32,495 nt of DNA from UBA4644 sp964646225 (GCA_964646225.1 CAZYAD010000016.1:1-32495); one strand, 5' to 3'. Counted from the stretch's first letter, positions 16,280 through 23,160 are shown. Made by a program: numbers and translations. Notes: generated by a model not told the origin, from the letters alone.

Positions 16280-16314
16280 ATCCCCCGGATGCGTCTGCAT
16301 CCGGGGGATTTTTG
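16280..16314 (+). terminator. Terminator of the foldase gene
   Basis: ATCCCCCGGATGC / GCATCCGGGGGAT forms a 13-bp stem with a 4-nt loop, followed by TTTTTG, 24 bp past the stop. Confidence 0.93.
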
Positions 16315-16387
16315 TGTGCTTCGCCTGCGCCGACGGTGAATGGGCAGACCTCCGGCGCTCCATCCTCCTCATTTTTGACGGTTTTTC

Positions 16388-16421
16388 TTGACAAGCACGG
16401 CTTTTTTGCATAAGCTATAAA
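16388..16421 (+). promoter_or_regulatory. Promoter for glyS
   Basis: A perfect TTGACA lies at 16388-16393. At 17-bp spacing the -10 would be TAAGCT (16411-16416); a better-looking TATAAA (16416-16421) is 22 bp away. No T-box or other leader precedes glyS. Confidence 0.5.
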
Positions 16422-16457
16422 GAGGTATCAATTTATAGATTTTCAGGAGGTTTTTTT

Positions 16458-17882
16458 ATGAACCATGCGGATAAAACGATGGATAAGATCGTTACTCTGT
16501 GTAAGGGCCGGGGCTTTATCTTCGCCGGAAGCGAGATCTACGGCGGTCTGGCCAACACCTGGGATTACGGTCCCCTGGGCGTGGAGCTGAAGAACAACAT
16601 CAAAAAGGCCTGGTGGAAAAAGTTCGTGCAGGAGAACCCCTACAATGTGGGTCTGGACGCCGCCATCCTGATGAACCCCCAGGTGTGGGTGGCTTCCGGC
16701 CATGTGGGCGGCTTTTCCGACCCGCTGATGGACTGCAAGGAGTGCAAGGAGCGCTTCCGCGCCGACAAGGTTATCGAGGACTGGTGCCTCAGCCATGATT
16801 TCCGGCTGGACAAGCCGGTGGACGCCCTGTCCGATGCCGAGATGAAGGCCTTTATCGATGAGCACAGCATCCCCTGCCCCAGCTGCGGCAAGCACAACTT
16901 TACCGACATCCGCAAGTTCAACCTGATGTTCAAGACCTTCCAGGGCGTCACCGAGGATGCCAAGAACACGGTGTATCTGCGGCCCGAGACCGCGCAGGGC
17001 ATTTTTGTCAACTTCCAGAATGTACAGCGCACCACACGGCGCAAGCTGCCCTTTGGTATCTGCCAGATCGGAAAGTCCTTCCGCAACGAGATCACTCCCG
17101 GCAACTTCACCTTCCGCACCCGGGAGTTCGAGCAGATGGAGCTGGAGTTCTTCTGCAAGCCCGGCACCGAGCTGGAGTGGTTTGCCTACTGGAAGGACTA
17201 CTGCCACAAGTGGCTGCTGGAGCTGGGCATCTCCGACGAGCATCTCCGTCTGCGGGATCATGACCCGGAGGAGCTGAGCCACTATTCCAACGCCACCACC
17301 GACTTTGAGTTCGCCTTCCCCTTCACCGACTGGGGCGAGCTGTGGGGCGTGGCCTCCCGCACCAATTTTGACCTGACGGCCCACCAGACCACCTCCGGCA
17401 AGGACATGACCTATTTCGATCAGGAGGACAACACCCGTTATGTGCCCTTTGTCATCGAGCCCTCGCTGGGCGCTGACCGGGTGACGCTGGCCTTCCTGTG
17501 TGAGGCCTATGACGAGGAGGTCGTGGACGAGAGCAAAAAGGATGTGCGCACCGTGCTGCGGCTGCATCCCGCGCTGGCCCCCTATAAGTGCGCCGTGCTG
17601 CCTCTGAGCAAGAAGCTGGCCCCCAAGGCTCAGGAGCTGTATGCCCAGCTGTCCAAATCCTTTATGGTGGATTACGACGATGCCGGCTCCATCGGCAAGC
17701 GCTACCGTCGGCAGGACGAGGTGGGCACGCCGCTGTGCATCACGGTGGACTTTGACACTGTGGGCGATGAAAATACCCCCGCCGACAACTGCGTCACCGT
17801 CCGCGATCGGGATACCATGGAGCAGGTGCGTCTGCCCATCGATCAGCTGGAGGCTTATATCCGCGAGAAGATCGCGTACTAA
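16458..17882 (+). CDS. glyS: Glycyl-tRNA synthetase, homodimeric (alpha2) type
   Basis: A 474-aa class II aminoacyl-tRNA synthetase charging tRNA-Gly. It is the eukaryote/archaea-like alpha2 form, not the separate glyQ/glyS type. Signs are GFIFAGSEIYGGLANTWDYGP near residue 20, the zinc-type insert CKECKERF (about 93) and CPSCGKHNF (about 139), LRPETAQGIFVNF (about 174), motif 2 FRNEITPGNFTFRTREFEQM (about 208-227) and motif 3 EPSLGADRVTLAFL (about 334). The C-terminal anticodon-binding domain (ALAPYKCAVLPLSKK ... GSIGKRYRRQDEVGTPLCITVD) is complete. AGGAGG lies 7-8 nt before the start. An 81-aa membrane gene follows 15 bp later. Confidence 0.97.
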   Translation: MNHADKTMDKIVTLCKGRGFIFAGSEIYGGLANTWDYGPLGVELKNNIKKAWWKKFVQENPYNVGLDAAILMNPQVWVASGHVGGFSDPLMDCKECKERFRADKVIEDWCLSHDFRLDKPVDALSDAEMKAFIDEHSIPCPSCGKHNFTDIRKFNLMFKTFQGVTEDAKNTVYLRPETAQGIFVNFQNVQRTTRRKLPFGICQIGKSFRNEITPGNFTFRTREFEQMELEFFCKPGTELEWFAYWKDYCHKWLLELGISDEHLRLRDHDPEELSHYSNATTDFEFAFPFTDWGELWGVASRTNFDLTAHQTTSGKDMTYFDQEDNTRYVPFVIEPSLGADRVTLAFLCEAYDEEVVDESKKDVRTVLRLHPALAPYKCAVLPLSKKLAPKAQELYAQLSKSFMVDYDDAGSIGKRYRRQDEVGTPLCITVDFDTVGDENTPADNCVTVRDRDTMEQVRLPIDQLEAYIREKIAY

Positions 17883-17897
17883 GAGGAGGTTCCCCGA

Positions 17898-18143
17898 ATG
17901 GCACTGCTGAAAAAGCTGTTTCCCCTGTCCTTCCGTCCCATGAAGCTGAAGGATATGATCGTTACCGTGCTGGCCTATATGGTCATCAATCTGGGCTGTG
18001 GGCTGGTATTGGGGCTGCTGGCAGCGCTGCTGGTTTTTCTCCCGCTGGTGAGTGAGCTGCTGACTCTGCTCAGCGCGCTCCCCGCTCTGTATTCGCTGGT
18101 GGGCGTGGTGCTCACCTCCCTGCATTTTTTCGATATTTTGTGA
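17898..18143 (+). CDS. 81-aa small membrane protein downstream of glyS
   Basis: An 81-aa very hydrophobic protein, starting MALLKKLFPLSFRPMKLKD and followed by two or three membrane helices (about 20-45, MIVTVLAYMVINLGCGLVLG; about 45-75). It resembles short YqaE- or DUF-type membrane proteins only in general character, and I do not assign a family. GAGGAGG lies about 8 nt upstream and the gene starts 15 bp after glyS, so the two share a transcript. The operon ends at the strong terminator 18201-18235. Confidence 0.75.
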   Translation: MALLKKLFPLSFRPMKLKDMIVTVLAYMVINLGCGLVLGLLAALLVFLPLVSELLTLLSALPALYSLVGVVLTSLHFFDIL

Positions 18144-18171
18144 GCATTCGGAAATGTTCACATTTCTGCGC

Positions 18172-18200
18172 TTGCCTTTGCGAGCAGGCACGGCTATAAT
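18172..18200 (+). promoter_or_regulatory. Consensus promoter abutting the glyS-operon terminator
   Basis: TTGCCT (18172-18177) and a perfect TATAAT (18195-18200) are 17 bp apart. The expected start site (about 18207) falls inside the left arm of the terminator hairpin, so transcripts from it would lack part of that arm and could pass on to the LtaS-like gene. Confidence 0.7.
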
Positions 18201-18235
18201 AAGAAGCGGTTTCGTGACGAAACCGCTTCTTTTTT
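18201..18235 (+). terminator. Terminator of the glyS operon
   Basis: AAGAAGCGGTTTCG / CGAAACCGCTTCTT forms a perfect 14-bp stem with a 3-nt loop, followed by TTTTTT. It lies 57 bp past the 81-aa gene. Confidence 0.93.
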
Positions 18236-18252
18236 GGCGCTTTTTCTGTTTT

Positions 18253-18297
18253 GGCGGAAGCTTGTCCATCCCGCAGTCACGCATTCGCGTGACTGCG
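18253..18297 (+). repeat. Intergenic hairpin with GGCGGAAGCTTG motif
   Basis: GGCGGAAGCTTG (18253-18264) is one mismatch from the 12-mer at 97-108. It is followed by a perfect 11-bp hairpin (CGCAGTCACGC, loop ATTC, GCGTGACTGCG; 18272-18297) without a T-tract. It lies in the leader of the LtaS-like gene. Confidence 0.45.
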
Positions 18298-18369
18298 TCC
18301 TCTCCTTTCCCACGGGGAAACCAGAAAAAACAGCATCCCTGCTGACAAACATCACACGAGGTGATTCCT

Positions 18370-20238
18370 TTGAAACAACTGACATTTGCACCGGGACGGT
18401 GCTTTCTCCTGCACCGCCAGCCCGATCCCAGCTGGTCGGCAGGCCGCCGCGCGGTCTGGGCCCTCTGGCGGACAGCACTGCTGCTGTGCGCTGCTCTGTG
18501 TCTGGGCGCAGCACTGCTGGTGCTGGCCTATGGCCCCTATTCCCGGGAGGTGCTGTGGGACTATCTGTCCTCCGGCACCATTCTCTGGCTGAACAGCCTG
18601 CCGGTGGCAGTGCTGGCCCTGCTGCTGTACGGTCTCACCGGCCGCTGCTGGCTGGGCTTTTTTCTCAGCGGGCTGCCCGCCGTGGGGCTGAGTCTGGGAA
18701 ATTACTATAAGCTGGTCTTTCGGGATGACCCGCTGTACCTGGAGGATCTTTGGAACCTGCGGGAGGCCGGGGCCATGGCCTCCGGCGATCATTACGCTCT
18801 GTTTGTGAACCGGCGCATCCTGCTGGTGGTGCTGTGCTGGCTGCTGGGGACGCTGGCGCTGGCGCTGCTGGCCGGAGGCGTGCTGCGGGGCTGGAAAAAA
18901 CGTCTGCCGCCGGTGCTGGCCGCGCTGCTGGCCGGAGTTCTTGTGTGGAACGCCTGTCAGGACACTGCCCGATACACCTCCGTGGAAAATTACGCCCACC
19001 TCCGCCGCTGGAGCACCACGCAGGCTTATCTTTCCCGTGGGTTCCTCTACCCCTTTCTCCACAGCGCCTCCGCTCTGACCGACACGCCGCCGGAGGGCTA
19101 TTCCGAAAAGGAGGCCGCCGCGCTGCTGGCGGAATATACCGACGCCGATATTCCCGCCGACCGGCAGGTCAATGTCATTGCCGTCATGCGGGAGGCCTAT
19201 GTGGATTTTTCCCGCTATGGCATCCCCGGGATGGACACCCGTGCCTATGACCTGTACCACAGTCTGCGGGAGGAAAGCTACTCCGGCGACCTGCTGGTGA
19301 ACATCTTCGCCGGAGGCACGGTGGACAGTGAGCGATGCTTCCTCACCGGTGACTGGCGGCTGAAAAACTTCCGCACCGCCAGCAATTCCTACCTGTGGTA
19401 TCTGCGGCAGCAGAGCTACACCGTGGAGGGCAGCCACCCCTATTATCAGTGGTTCTACAACCGGCGAAATGTCAACGGCTATCTGGGCTTTGAGCGCTAC
19501 CGCTTTCTGGAGGGGGATTACGAAATGCTCTCCTCTGCGGCCATGCCGCCGGACAGCATCCTCTATCCGGAGGTCTATGCCGATTTTGTGGCAAACAAGG
19601 CCAGCGGCAAGCCCTATTTCTCCTTTGTGCTGACGGTGGAGAGCCACGGCCCCTATGGCACCGGCAGCTACGGCGGAGCGTTCGAATATCTCACCGGCAA
19701 CTACAGCGATGCCTGCAAAAATGCCGTGAACAATTACCGTGCCATCCTCCGCCACGCCGACCAGGCGCTGTTGGAGCTGGTGGAGCAGCTGCGGGCTGAC
19801 CCCGATCCGGTGGTGCTGCTGGTCTACTCTGACCATCTGCCCTGGATGGGGGACGGCAACTGCTTTTACGACGAGCTGGGGCTGGAGCTGGACACCGGCA
19901 TCGAATCGGGCTTCCGCAATTATTATACCACCGAGTACCTGATCTGGGCCAATGACGCCGCAAAGGCGATGCTGGGCAATGATTTTTCCGGCCAGGGCCC
20001 CACCGTCTCCCCCTGCTATCTGATGAACCTGCTGTTTGAGCAGTGCGGCTGGGAGGGGCCGGCCTATATGCAGGCCATGGACGAGCTGCGGCAGGTTTTT
20101 CCCGTGGTGACCACCAACGGGGGCTATGTGGTGGACGATGCTTTTGTCAAGGAGATCCCCCAGGTGCGGCAGGAGCTGTTCCGGCAGTTTGAGCTGCTGC
20201 AATATTACTGGCGCAGCCGGTTTCTGTATCGCGACTGA
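18370..20238 (+). CDS. LTA synthase family protein (phosphoglycerol transferase, sulfatase fold)
   Basis: A 622-aa membrane enzyme of the LtaS family, expected to transfer phosphoglycerol or a similar group onto a lipid or cell-wall polymer outside the cell. The N-terminal about 200 residues hold four or five transmembrane helices. The extracellular sulfatase-like domain keeps the LtaS catalytic set: Glu275 (MREAYVDF), the nucleophile Thr317 (FAGGTVDSE), His426 (TVESHGPY) and Asp488-His489 (YSDHLPWMG). The likely start is TTG 18370, with GAGGTG 6 nt upstream; a GTG at 18361 lies inside that RBS. It converges with the EFR1-type gene, with 12 bp between stop codons. No other teichoic acid gene is near. 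Confidence 0.9.
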   Translation: MKQLTFAPGRCFLLHRQPDPSWSAGRRAVWALWRTALLLCAALCLGAALLVLAYGPYSREVLWDYLSSGTILWLNSLPVAVLALLLYGLTGRCWLGFFLSGLPAVGLSLGNYYKLVFRDDPLYLEDLWNLREAGAMASGDHYALFVNRRILLVVLCWLLGTLALALLAGGVLRGWKKRLPPVLAALLAGVLVWNACQDTARYTSVENYAHLRRWSTTQAYLSRGFLYPFLHSASALTDTPPEGYSEKEAAALLAEYTDADIPADRQVNVIAVMREAYVDFSRYGIPGMDTRAYDLYHSLREESYSGDLLVNIFAGGTVDSERCFLTGDWRLKNFRTASNSYLWYLRQQSYTVEGSHPYYQWFYNRRNVNGYLGFERYRFLEGDYEMLSSAAMPPDSILYPEVYADFVANKASGKPYFSFVLTVESHGPYGTGSYGGAFEYLTGNYSDACKNAVNNYRAILRHADQALLELVEQLRADPDPVVLLVYSDHLPWMGDGNCFYDELGLELDTGIESGFRNYYTTEYLIWANDAAKAMLGNDFSGQGPTVSPCYLMNLLFEQCGWEGPAYMQAMDELRQVFPVVTTNGGYVVDDAFVKEIPQVRQELFRQFELLQYYWRSRFLYRD

Positions 20239-20257
20239 GCCGGCCCGGCGTCAGTCG
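20232..20257. terminator. Hairpin spanning both convergent stop codons
   Basis: CGACTGA (20232-20238) pairs with TCAGTCG (20251-20257), and an inner GCCGG/CCGGC can extend the stem. The arms contain the last codons and stops of the LtaS-like and EFR1-type genes. No T-tract follows on either strand, so it may act as a barrier or RNA end-protector more than a classical terminator. Confidence 0.45.
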
Positions 20258-21024
20258 GGGAAAAACCAGAGGGGCTCCCGATATTCCGCGCATTTTTCGG
20301 CGAACAGCGGCACCCGCTCCCGCCAGCCCTCGCTGTGATAGTTCCGCGCCCCGGTGTGGCATACGGCGATACACGCGCCGCACTGGATGCACCTCATGGG
20401 ATCGGTTTCCTTTGGCTGCGCCCGGGAAATAGCATGGGCGGGACAGACGGCGGCGCAGGCCCGGCATAGGATGCAGCTGTCGTCTCCGGTTGGGAACATT
20501 CCGGCGGGCTTGCGCTCTGTCTGAGGCGACTGCGGCTCTCCGGGCAGAGACAGGCGCCCCACAGGCAGATCTCCAGCCAGCAGAGCGCCGCACCGGCGGC
20601 CAAACTCGGTCATGGCGGCCCGATCCCGGTCGTCGGGTCTTCCGGCGGCCACCTGCGGGAAGATGGAATGTTCCGCCACAAAGGCTCCGGCGGCGATGAC
20701 CCGGAAGCCCTGCTGCTCCAGCAGTGTCTGCATCTGAGCCAGAGCATTGTCAAAATGGCGGTTGCCATAGACTGCCACGATGACGGCGGGGGTATCGTGG
20801 CCCCGAAGCTGCTGCACCCAGGGCAGGCAGAGGCTGGGGATCCAGCCGCCATAGACCGGCAGGGACAGCAGGAGGGCATCTCCGGCAGGGATGTCCACTG
20901 GCCCGGTGGGAGGCTGCCGCAGCCAGGGATAGGCCCGGCTCTCCAGCCCGATGGCCTCACGGATGCAGCGGGCGCAGGCCTTTGTGGTGCCCTTTGCGCT
21001 GAAATAAACATTGTGTAACAGCAT
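20251..21024 (-). CDS. EFR1-type flavodoxin/ferredoxin protein
   Basis: A 257-aa cytoplasmic electron carrier with an N-terminal flavodoxin-like domain (residues about 1-165) and a C-terminal double [4Fe-4S] ferredoxin domain. The flavodoxin part has NVYFSAKGTTKACA for FMN phosphate binding and LLLSLPVYGGWIPS. The clusters are bound by CILCRACAAVCP and CIQCGACIAVCH at about 190-240. Such fusions pass electrons from reduced ferredoxin to unknown partners in anaerobes. ATG 21024 has AAGGAG 7-8 nt upstream. Its promoter (21058-21086) carries a perfect TACCT-ACA-AGGTA palindrome over the -10 box, implying repression by an unidentified regulator. Confidence 0.9.
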   Translation of the reverse strand: MLLHNVYFSAKGTTKACARCIREAIGLESRAYPWLRQPPTGPVDIPAGDALLLSLPVYGGWIPSLCLPWVQQLRGHDTPAVIVAVYGNRHFDNALAQMQTLLEQQGFRVIAAGAFVAEHSIFPQVAAGRPDDRDRAAMTEFGRRCGALLAGDLPVGRLSLPGEPQSPQTERKPAGMFPTGDDSCILCRACAAVCPAHAISRAQPKETDPMRCIQCGACIAVCHTGARNYHSEGWRERVPLFAEKCAEYREPLWFFPD

Positions 21025-21050
21025 AAAACCACTCCTTTTTTCACAGTGCT

Positions 21051-21086
21051 TACCTACAAGGTAGCACAAGCCGCGCGTTTGTGCAA
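21051..21086 (-). promoter_or_regulatory. EFR1-type gene promoter with palindromic operator
   Basis: TTGCAC (21081-21086) and TACCTT (21058-21063) on the minus strand are 17 bp apart. The perfect palindrome TACCTACAAGGTA (21051-21063) covers the -10 box, and a longer imperfect palindrome GTGCT(T)ACCT...AGGTAGCAC runs about 21046-21067. Confidence 0.65.
21071..21084 (+). repeat. 14-bp direct repeat, copy 1
   Basis: CCGCGCGTTTGTGC here recurs exactly at 21306-21319. Both copies are preceded by CACAA(g), so each forms a CACAA / TTGTG hairpin. Copy 1 lies in the spacer and -35 region of the EFR1-type promoter. Confidence 0.6.
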
Positions 21087-21115
21087 GAAAAAAGCTGTTT
21101 TTTTGAAAAAAGGGG

Positions 21116-21144
21116 TTGACAAACCACTACCTTTTTGGTATCCT
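21116..21144 (+). promoter_or_regulatory. Sigma-A promoter with palindromic operator, reading toward 21386
   Basis: TTGACA (21116-21121) and TATCCT (21139-21144) have a 17-bp spacer. TACCTTTTTGGTA (21128-21140) overlaps the spacer and -10 and shares TACCTnnnnGGTA with the operator of the divergent EFR1-type promoter about 70 bp away. Confidence 0.7.
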
Positions 21145-21154
21145 ATACTCATGA

Positions 21155-21170
21155 GTTAGATATAGCTAAC
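21155..21170 (+). promoter_or_regulatory. DtxR/MntR-like palindromic site
   Basis: GTTAGATATAGCTAAC is a 16-bp palindrome with 7 of 8 pairs matched. It fits TTAGnnnnnnCTAA, which resembles binding sites of DtxR-family metal regulators. It sits just after the predicted start site. The assignment to a family is inference. Confidence 0.4.
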
Positions 21171-21305
21171 CAAACCCAATGAACCCCTTTTTTCACGGGC
21201 CCGTTGCCTCCGGACACCGTACCGACGAGCTCTGTCAGCACAGTGTGCTTCGCCATAGGCACCTCTGTAATTGATCTACCTGACCGAAGGATGTCGGAAC
21301 CACAA

Positions 21306-21319
21306 CCGCGCGTTTGTGC
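21306..21319 (+). repeat. 14-bp direct repeat, copy 2
   Basis: An exact copy of 21071-21084, 235 bp away, inside the short transcript and 31 bp before its terminator. Confidence 0.6.
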
Positions 21320-21350
21320 GGCGCGAACAAACAGACACACCTCATAGAAA

Positions 21351-21386
21351 ATGCCCTCCGGACGCAGCCGGAGGGCATCTTTCTTT
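21351..21386 (+). terminator. Terminator of the short transcript
   Basis: ATGCCCTCCGG / CCGGAGGGCAT forms a perfect 11-bp stem with a 6-nt loop, followed by CTTTCTTTT. Confidence 0.85.
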
Positions 21387-21424
21387 TCGCTCCGCCGAGC
21401 AGGCCGCGCCACACCCTCTTTTCC

Positions 21425-21453
21425 TTGACAAAGAGCGGCGGGTGTGCTATACT
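21425..21453 (+). promoter_or_regulatory. Sigma-A promoter of the brnQ T-box transcript
   Basis: Perfect TTGACA (21425-21430), 17-bp spacer, TATACT (21448-21453). The T-box begins about 25 bp downstream. Confidence 0.85.
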
Positions 21454-21478
21454 GGCCCAAACTGAACAGATAAAAGCA

Positions 21479-21748
21479 ATGACGAAGACGGATACCGCAG
21501 GCAGGTCTCCCAGAGAGCCGGGGAGGGTGAAAGCCCGGCAGACAGCGGCGGCACATCCCATCCCTTCCGAGCTGAGCTCCTCCAACGCCATCGGCCAGTA
21601 GAGGGCTCCGCGCAGGCTGCGTAAGTGCATAGGGCTTGTTGGAGCCCGAAGGTGGCGCGGGCTTCGGCCCCGCAAGCTGAGTGGTACCGCGGGAATCGTG
21701 CATCATGACCCGTCTCAGGCAGAATGCCTGGGGCGGGTCTTTATTTTT
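21479..21748 (+). promoter_or_regulatory. T-box leader controlling brnQ
   Basis: A tRNA-sensing antitermination leader. Stem I contains AGAGAGCCGGGG and GGTGAAAGCCCGGC (about 21512-21543), the classical AG-bulge and terminal-loop motifs. The antiterminator T-box GTGGTACCGCGG is at 21681-21692. The competing terminator is 21707-21748 (GACCCGTCTCAGGC paired with GCCTGGGGCGGGTC, then TTTATTTTT). ATC triplets at 21555 and 21560, just before the TTCCGAGC that closes stem I, would specify isoleucine; this fits a branched-chain amino-acid transporter, but the exact specifier needs folding to confirm. Uncharged tRNA would switch brnQ on. Confidence 0.9.
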
Positions 21749-21771
21749 GTGTTGCAAAGGAGAATGGCAGG

Positions 21772-23070
21772 ATGAAATTGAGCAGAAAAAACAAGGTGAC
21801 AGTGGGCTTTATGCTGTTTTCCCTGTTCTTTGGCGCGGGAAATCTGATCTTTCCGCCCTTTTTGGGACAGAACGCCGGCAGCAGCACAGTGGCGGCCCTG
21901 CTGGGCTTTTGCATCACGGCGGTGGTGCTGCCGGTGCTGGGCGTGGTGGTGGTGGCCCGGTTCGACGGTCTGGATCGGCTGAGCCGCCTGGTGGGAACAC
22001 GCTTCGGGTTGGTATTCACCGTGCTGATTTACCTGTCTATCGGCCCCGGGCTGGGCATTCCCCGTGCGGCCTCGGTGCCCTTTGAAATGGCGGTGGCTCC
22101 CTATCTCCCGGCGGAGGCCAATGGCACGGTGTGGATGGTCATCTATTCACTGGCCTTTTTCGCGGTGGCCCTGTGGCTGTGTCTCAATCCGGGCAAGCTG
22201 GTGGATCGCATCGGTCACATCCTGACCCCGGCGCTGCTGGTGCTGCTGGTGGTGCTGTTCGCGGGCTTTCTGCTGCGGGGCGAGATGCAGGTGGTGCCGC
22301 CCCAGGCTGAATATGCCGGAAGCGCCTTTCTCAAGGGCTTTGCTGAAGGCTACAACACCATGGACGCCATCGCGGCCCTGAACTTCGGACTGGTGATCGC
22401 CACAACCCTGGGCTCCTTTGGCATCACCGAAAAGCGGGAGGTGCTGGGGCATACCGTCCGCACCGGGCTGCTGGCCGGGGCCATTCTGGCGCTGGTCTAT
22501 GCCATGCTGGCCTGCATGGGGATGTACTCCTCCGGCGTATACGCTGTGCAGGAAAACGGGGCGTGGACTCTTCGGCAGATCGTCTATCAGGTGTTCGGCG
22601 GCCCCGGCGCGGTGCTGCTGGCGGCCATCTTTACCCTGGCCTGCCTCACCACCTGCGTGGGGCTGATCAACTCCATTTCCCAGTACTTTTCCACCCTGTT
22701 CCGGGGACTGACCTACCGGAAGTGGGTGTTCGTCATCACCGGCTTCTCCTTCCTGGTGTGCAATCTGGGATTGAATACCATCCTGAGCATCTCGGTACCG
22801 GTACTCAACGCCATCTATCCGGTGGCTATCGTGCTGATTTTGCTGGGGCTCACCCACGGCCTGTGGAAAAACAACCTCTATGTCTACCCCTGCGTGGTGG
22901 GCGGCACGGCGGTGGTCAGCGTAATCTATGCCATGGACAGCGCCGGTCTGCCCCGGCTGCTGGAACGTGTGCTGCCGCTGTATGCCCAGGGCTACGGCTG
23001 GCTGTGGGCGGCGGCAGGGATGCTGGCGGTAAGCCTGCTGCTGTACTGTCTGCGGAAAAAGCGCAGCTGA
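21772..23070 (+). CDS. brnQ: Branched-chain amino acid transporter (BrnQ, LIVCS family)
   Basis: A 432-aa secondary transporter importing leucine, isoleucine and valine with Na+ or H+. About 12 transmembrane helices are visible. The N-terminal signature is GFMLFSLFFGAGNLIFPPFLG (about residues 12-32). Further family segments are IGPGLGIPRAASVPFEMAV (about 90-108) and the mid-protein NTMDAIAALNFGLVI. The C-terminus ends in basic residues (LRKKRS). ATG 21772 was chosen for AAAGGAG 9 nt upstream; the open frame upstream runs into the T-box terminator. Expression is set by the T-box, so import rises when the cognate tRNA is uncharged. Confidence 0.96.
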   Translation: MKLSRKNKVTVGFMLFSLFFGAGNLIFPPFLGQNAGSSTVAALLGFCITAVVLPVLGVVVVARFDGLDRLSRLVGTRFGLVFTVLIYLSIGPGLGIPRAASVPFEMAVAPYLPAEANGTVWMVIYSLAFFAVALWLCLNPGKLVDRIGHILTPALLVLLVVLFAGFLLRGEMQVVPPQAEYAGSAFLKGFAEGYNTMDAIAALNFGLVIATTLGSFGITEKREVLGHTVRTGLLAGAILALVYAMLACMGMYSSGVYAVQENGAWTLRQIVYQVFGGPGAVLLAAIFTLACLTTCVGLINSISQYFSTLFRGLTYRKWVFVITGFSFLVCNLGLNTILSISVPVLNAIYPVAIVLILLGLTHGLWKNNLYVYPCVVGGTAVVSVIYAMDSAGLPRLLERVLPLYAQGYGWLWAAAGMLAVSLLLYCLRKKRS

Positions 23071-23103
23071 AACCGCGCAAGTAAGCAAAAAGGGCTGCTG
23101 CCC

Positions 23104-23147
23104 GTAAAACCGCGATCCGCCCTGTGCGGCTTTTACATTTTCATTTT
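23104..23147 (+). terminator. Terminator of brnQ
   Basis: GTAAAACCGC (23104-23113) pairs with GCGGCTTTTAC (23126-23136) with one bulged C, then a T-rich ATTTTCATTTT follows, 33 bp past the stop. Confidence 0.6.
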
Positions 23148-23160
23148 AGTCGGCAATGGA

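Larger units (their letters stand above)
21151..21386 (+). ncRNA. Putative short terminated transcript without a clear gene
   Basis: A strong promoter at 21116-21144 and a strong terminator at 21351-21386 define a transcript of about 235 nt. The only ATG ORF of note (21179-21274, 31 codons, MNPFFHGPVASGHRTDELCQ...) lacks a Shine-Dalgarno and looks non-coding. It includes a DtxR-like palindrome at its very start, an AGCACA-G-TGTGCT palindrome near 21238-21250 and the second 14-bp repeat (21306-21319). It could be a small RNA, or the scar of a deleted metal-regulated gene. Confidence 0.35.

Noticed and set aside
16443..20202. Very long minus-strand open frames (about 613 and 616 codons) antisense to glyS and the LtaS-like gene
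   Set aside because: They mirror genes with strong G/C third-position bias, lack RBS and family motifs, and their translations are low-complexity (His/Gln/Gly/Leu-rich). The plus-strand genes have full catalytic motifs.
21149..21256. 35-aa minus-strand ORF (MAKHTVLTELVGTVSGGNGP...)
   Set aside because: Its GAGGTG is only 3 nt from the ATG, no promoter is visible, and it ends inside the operators of the divergent promoter. It is kept only as a possible remnant.
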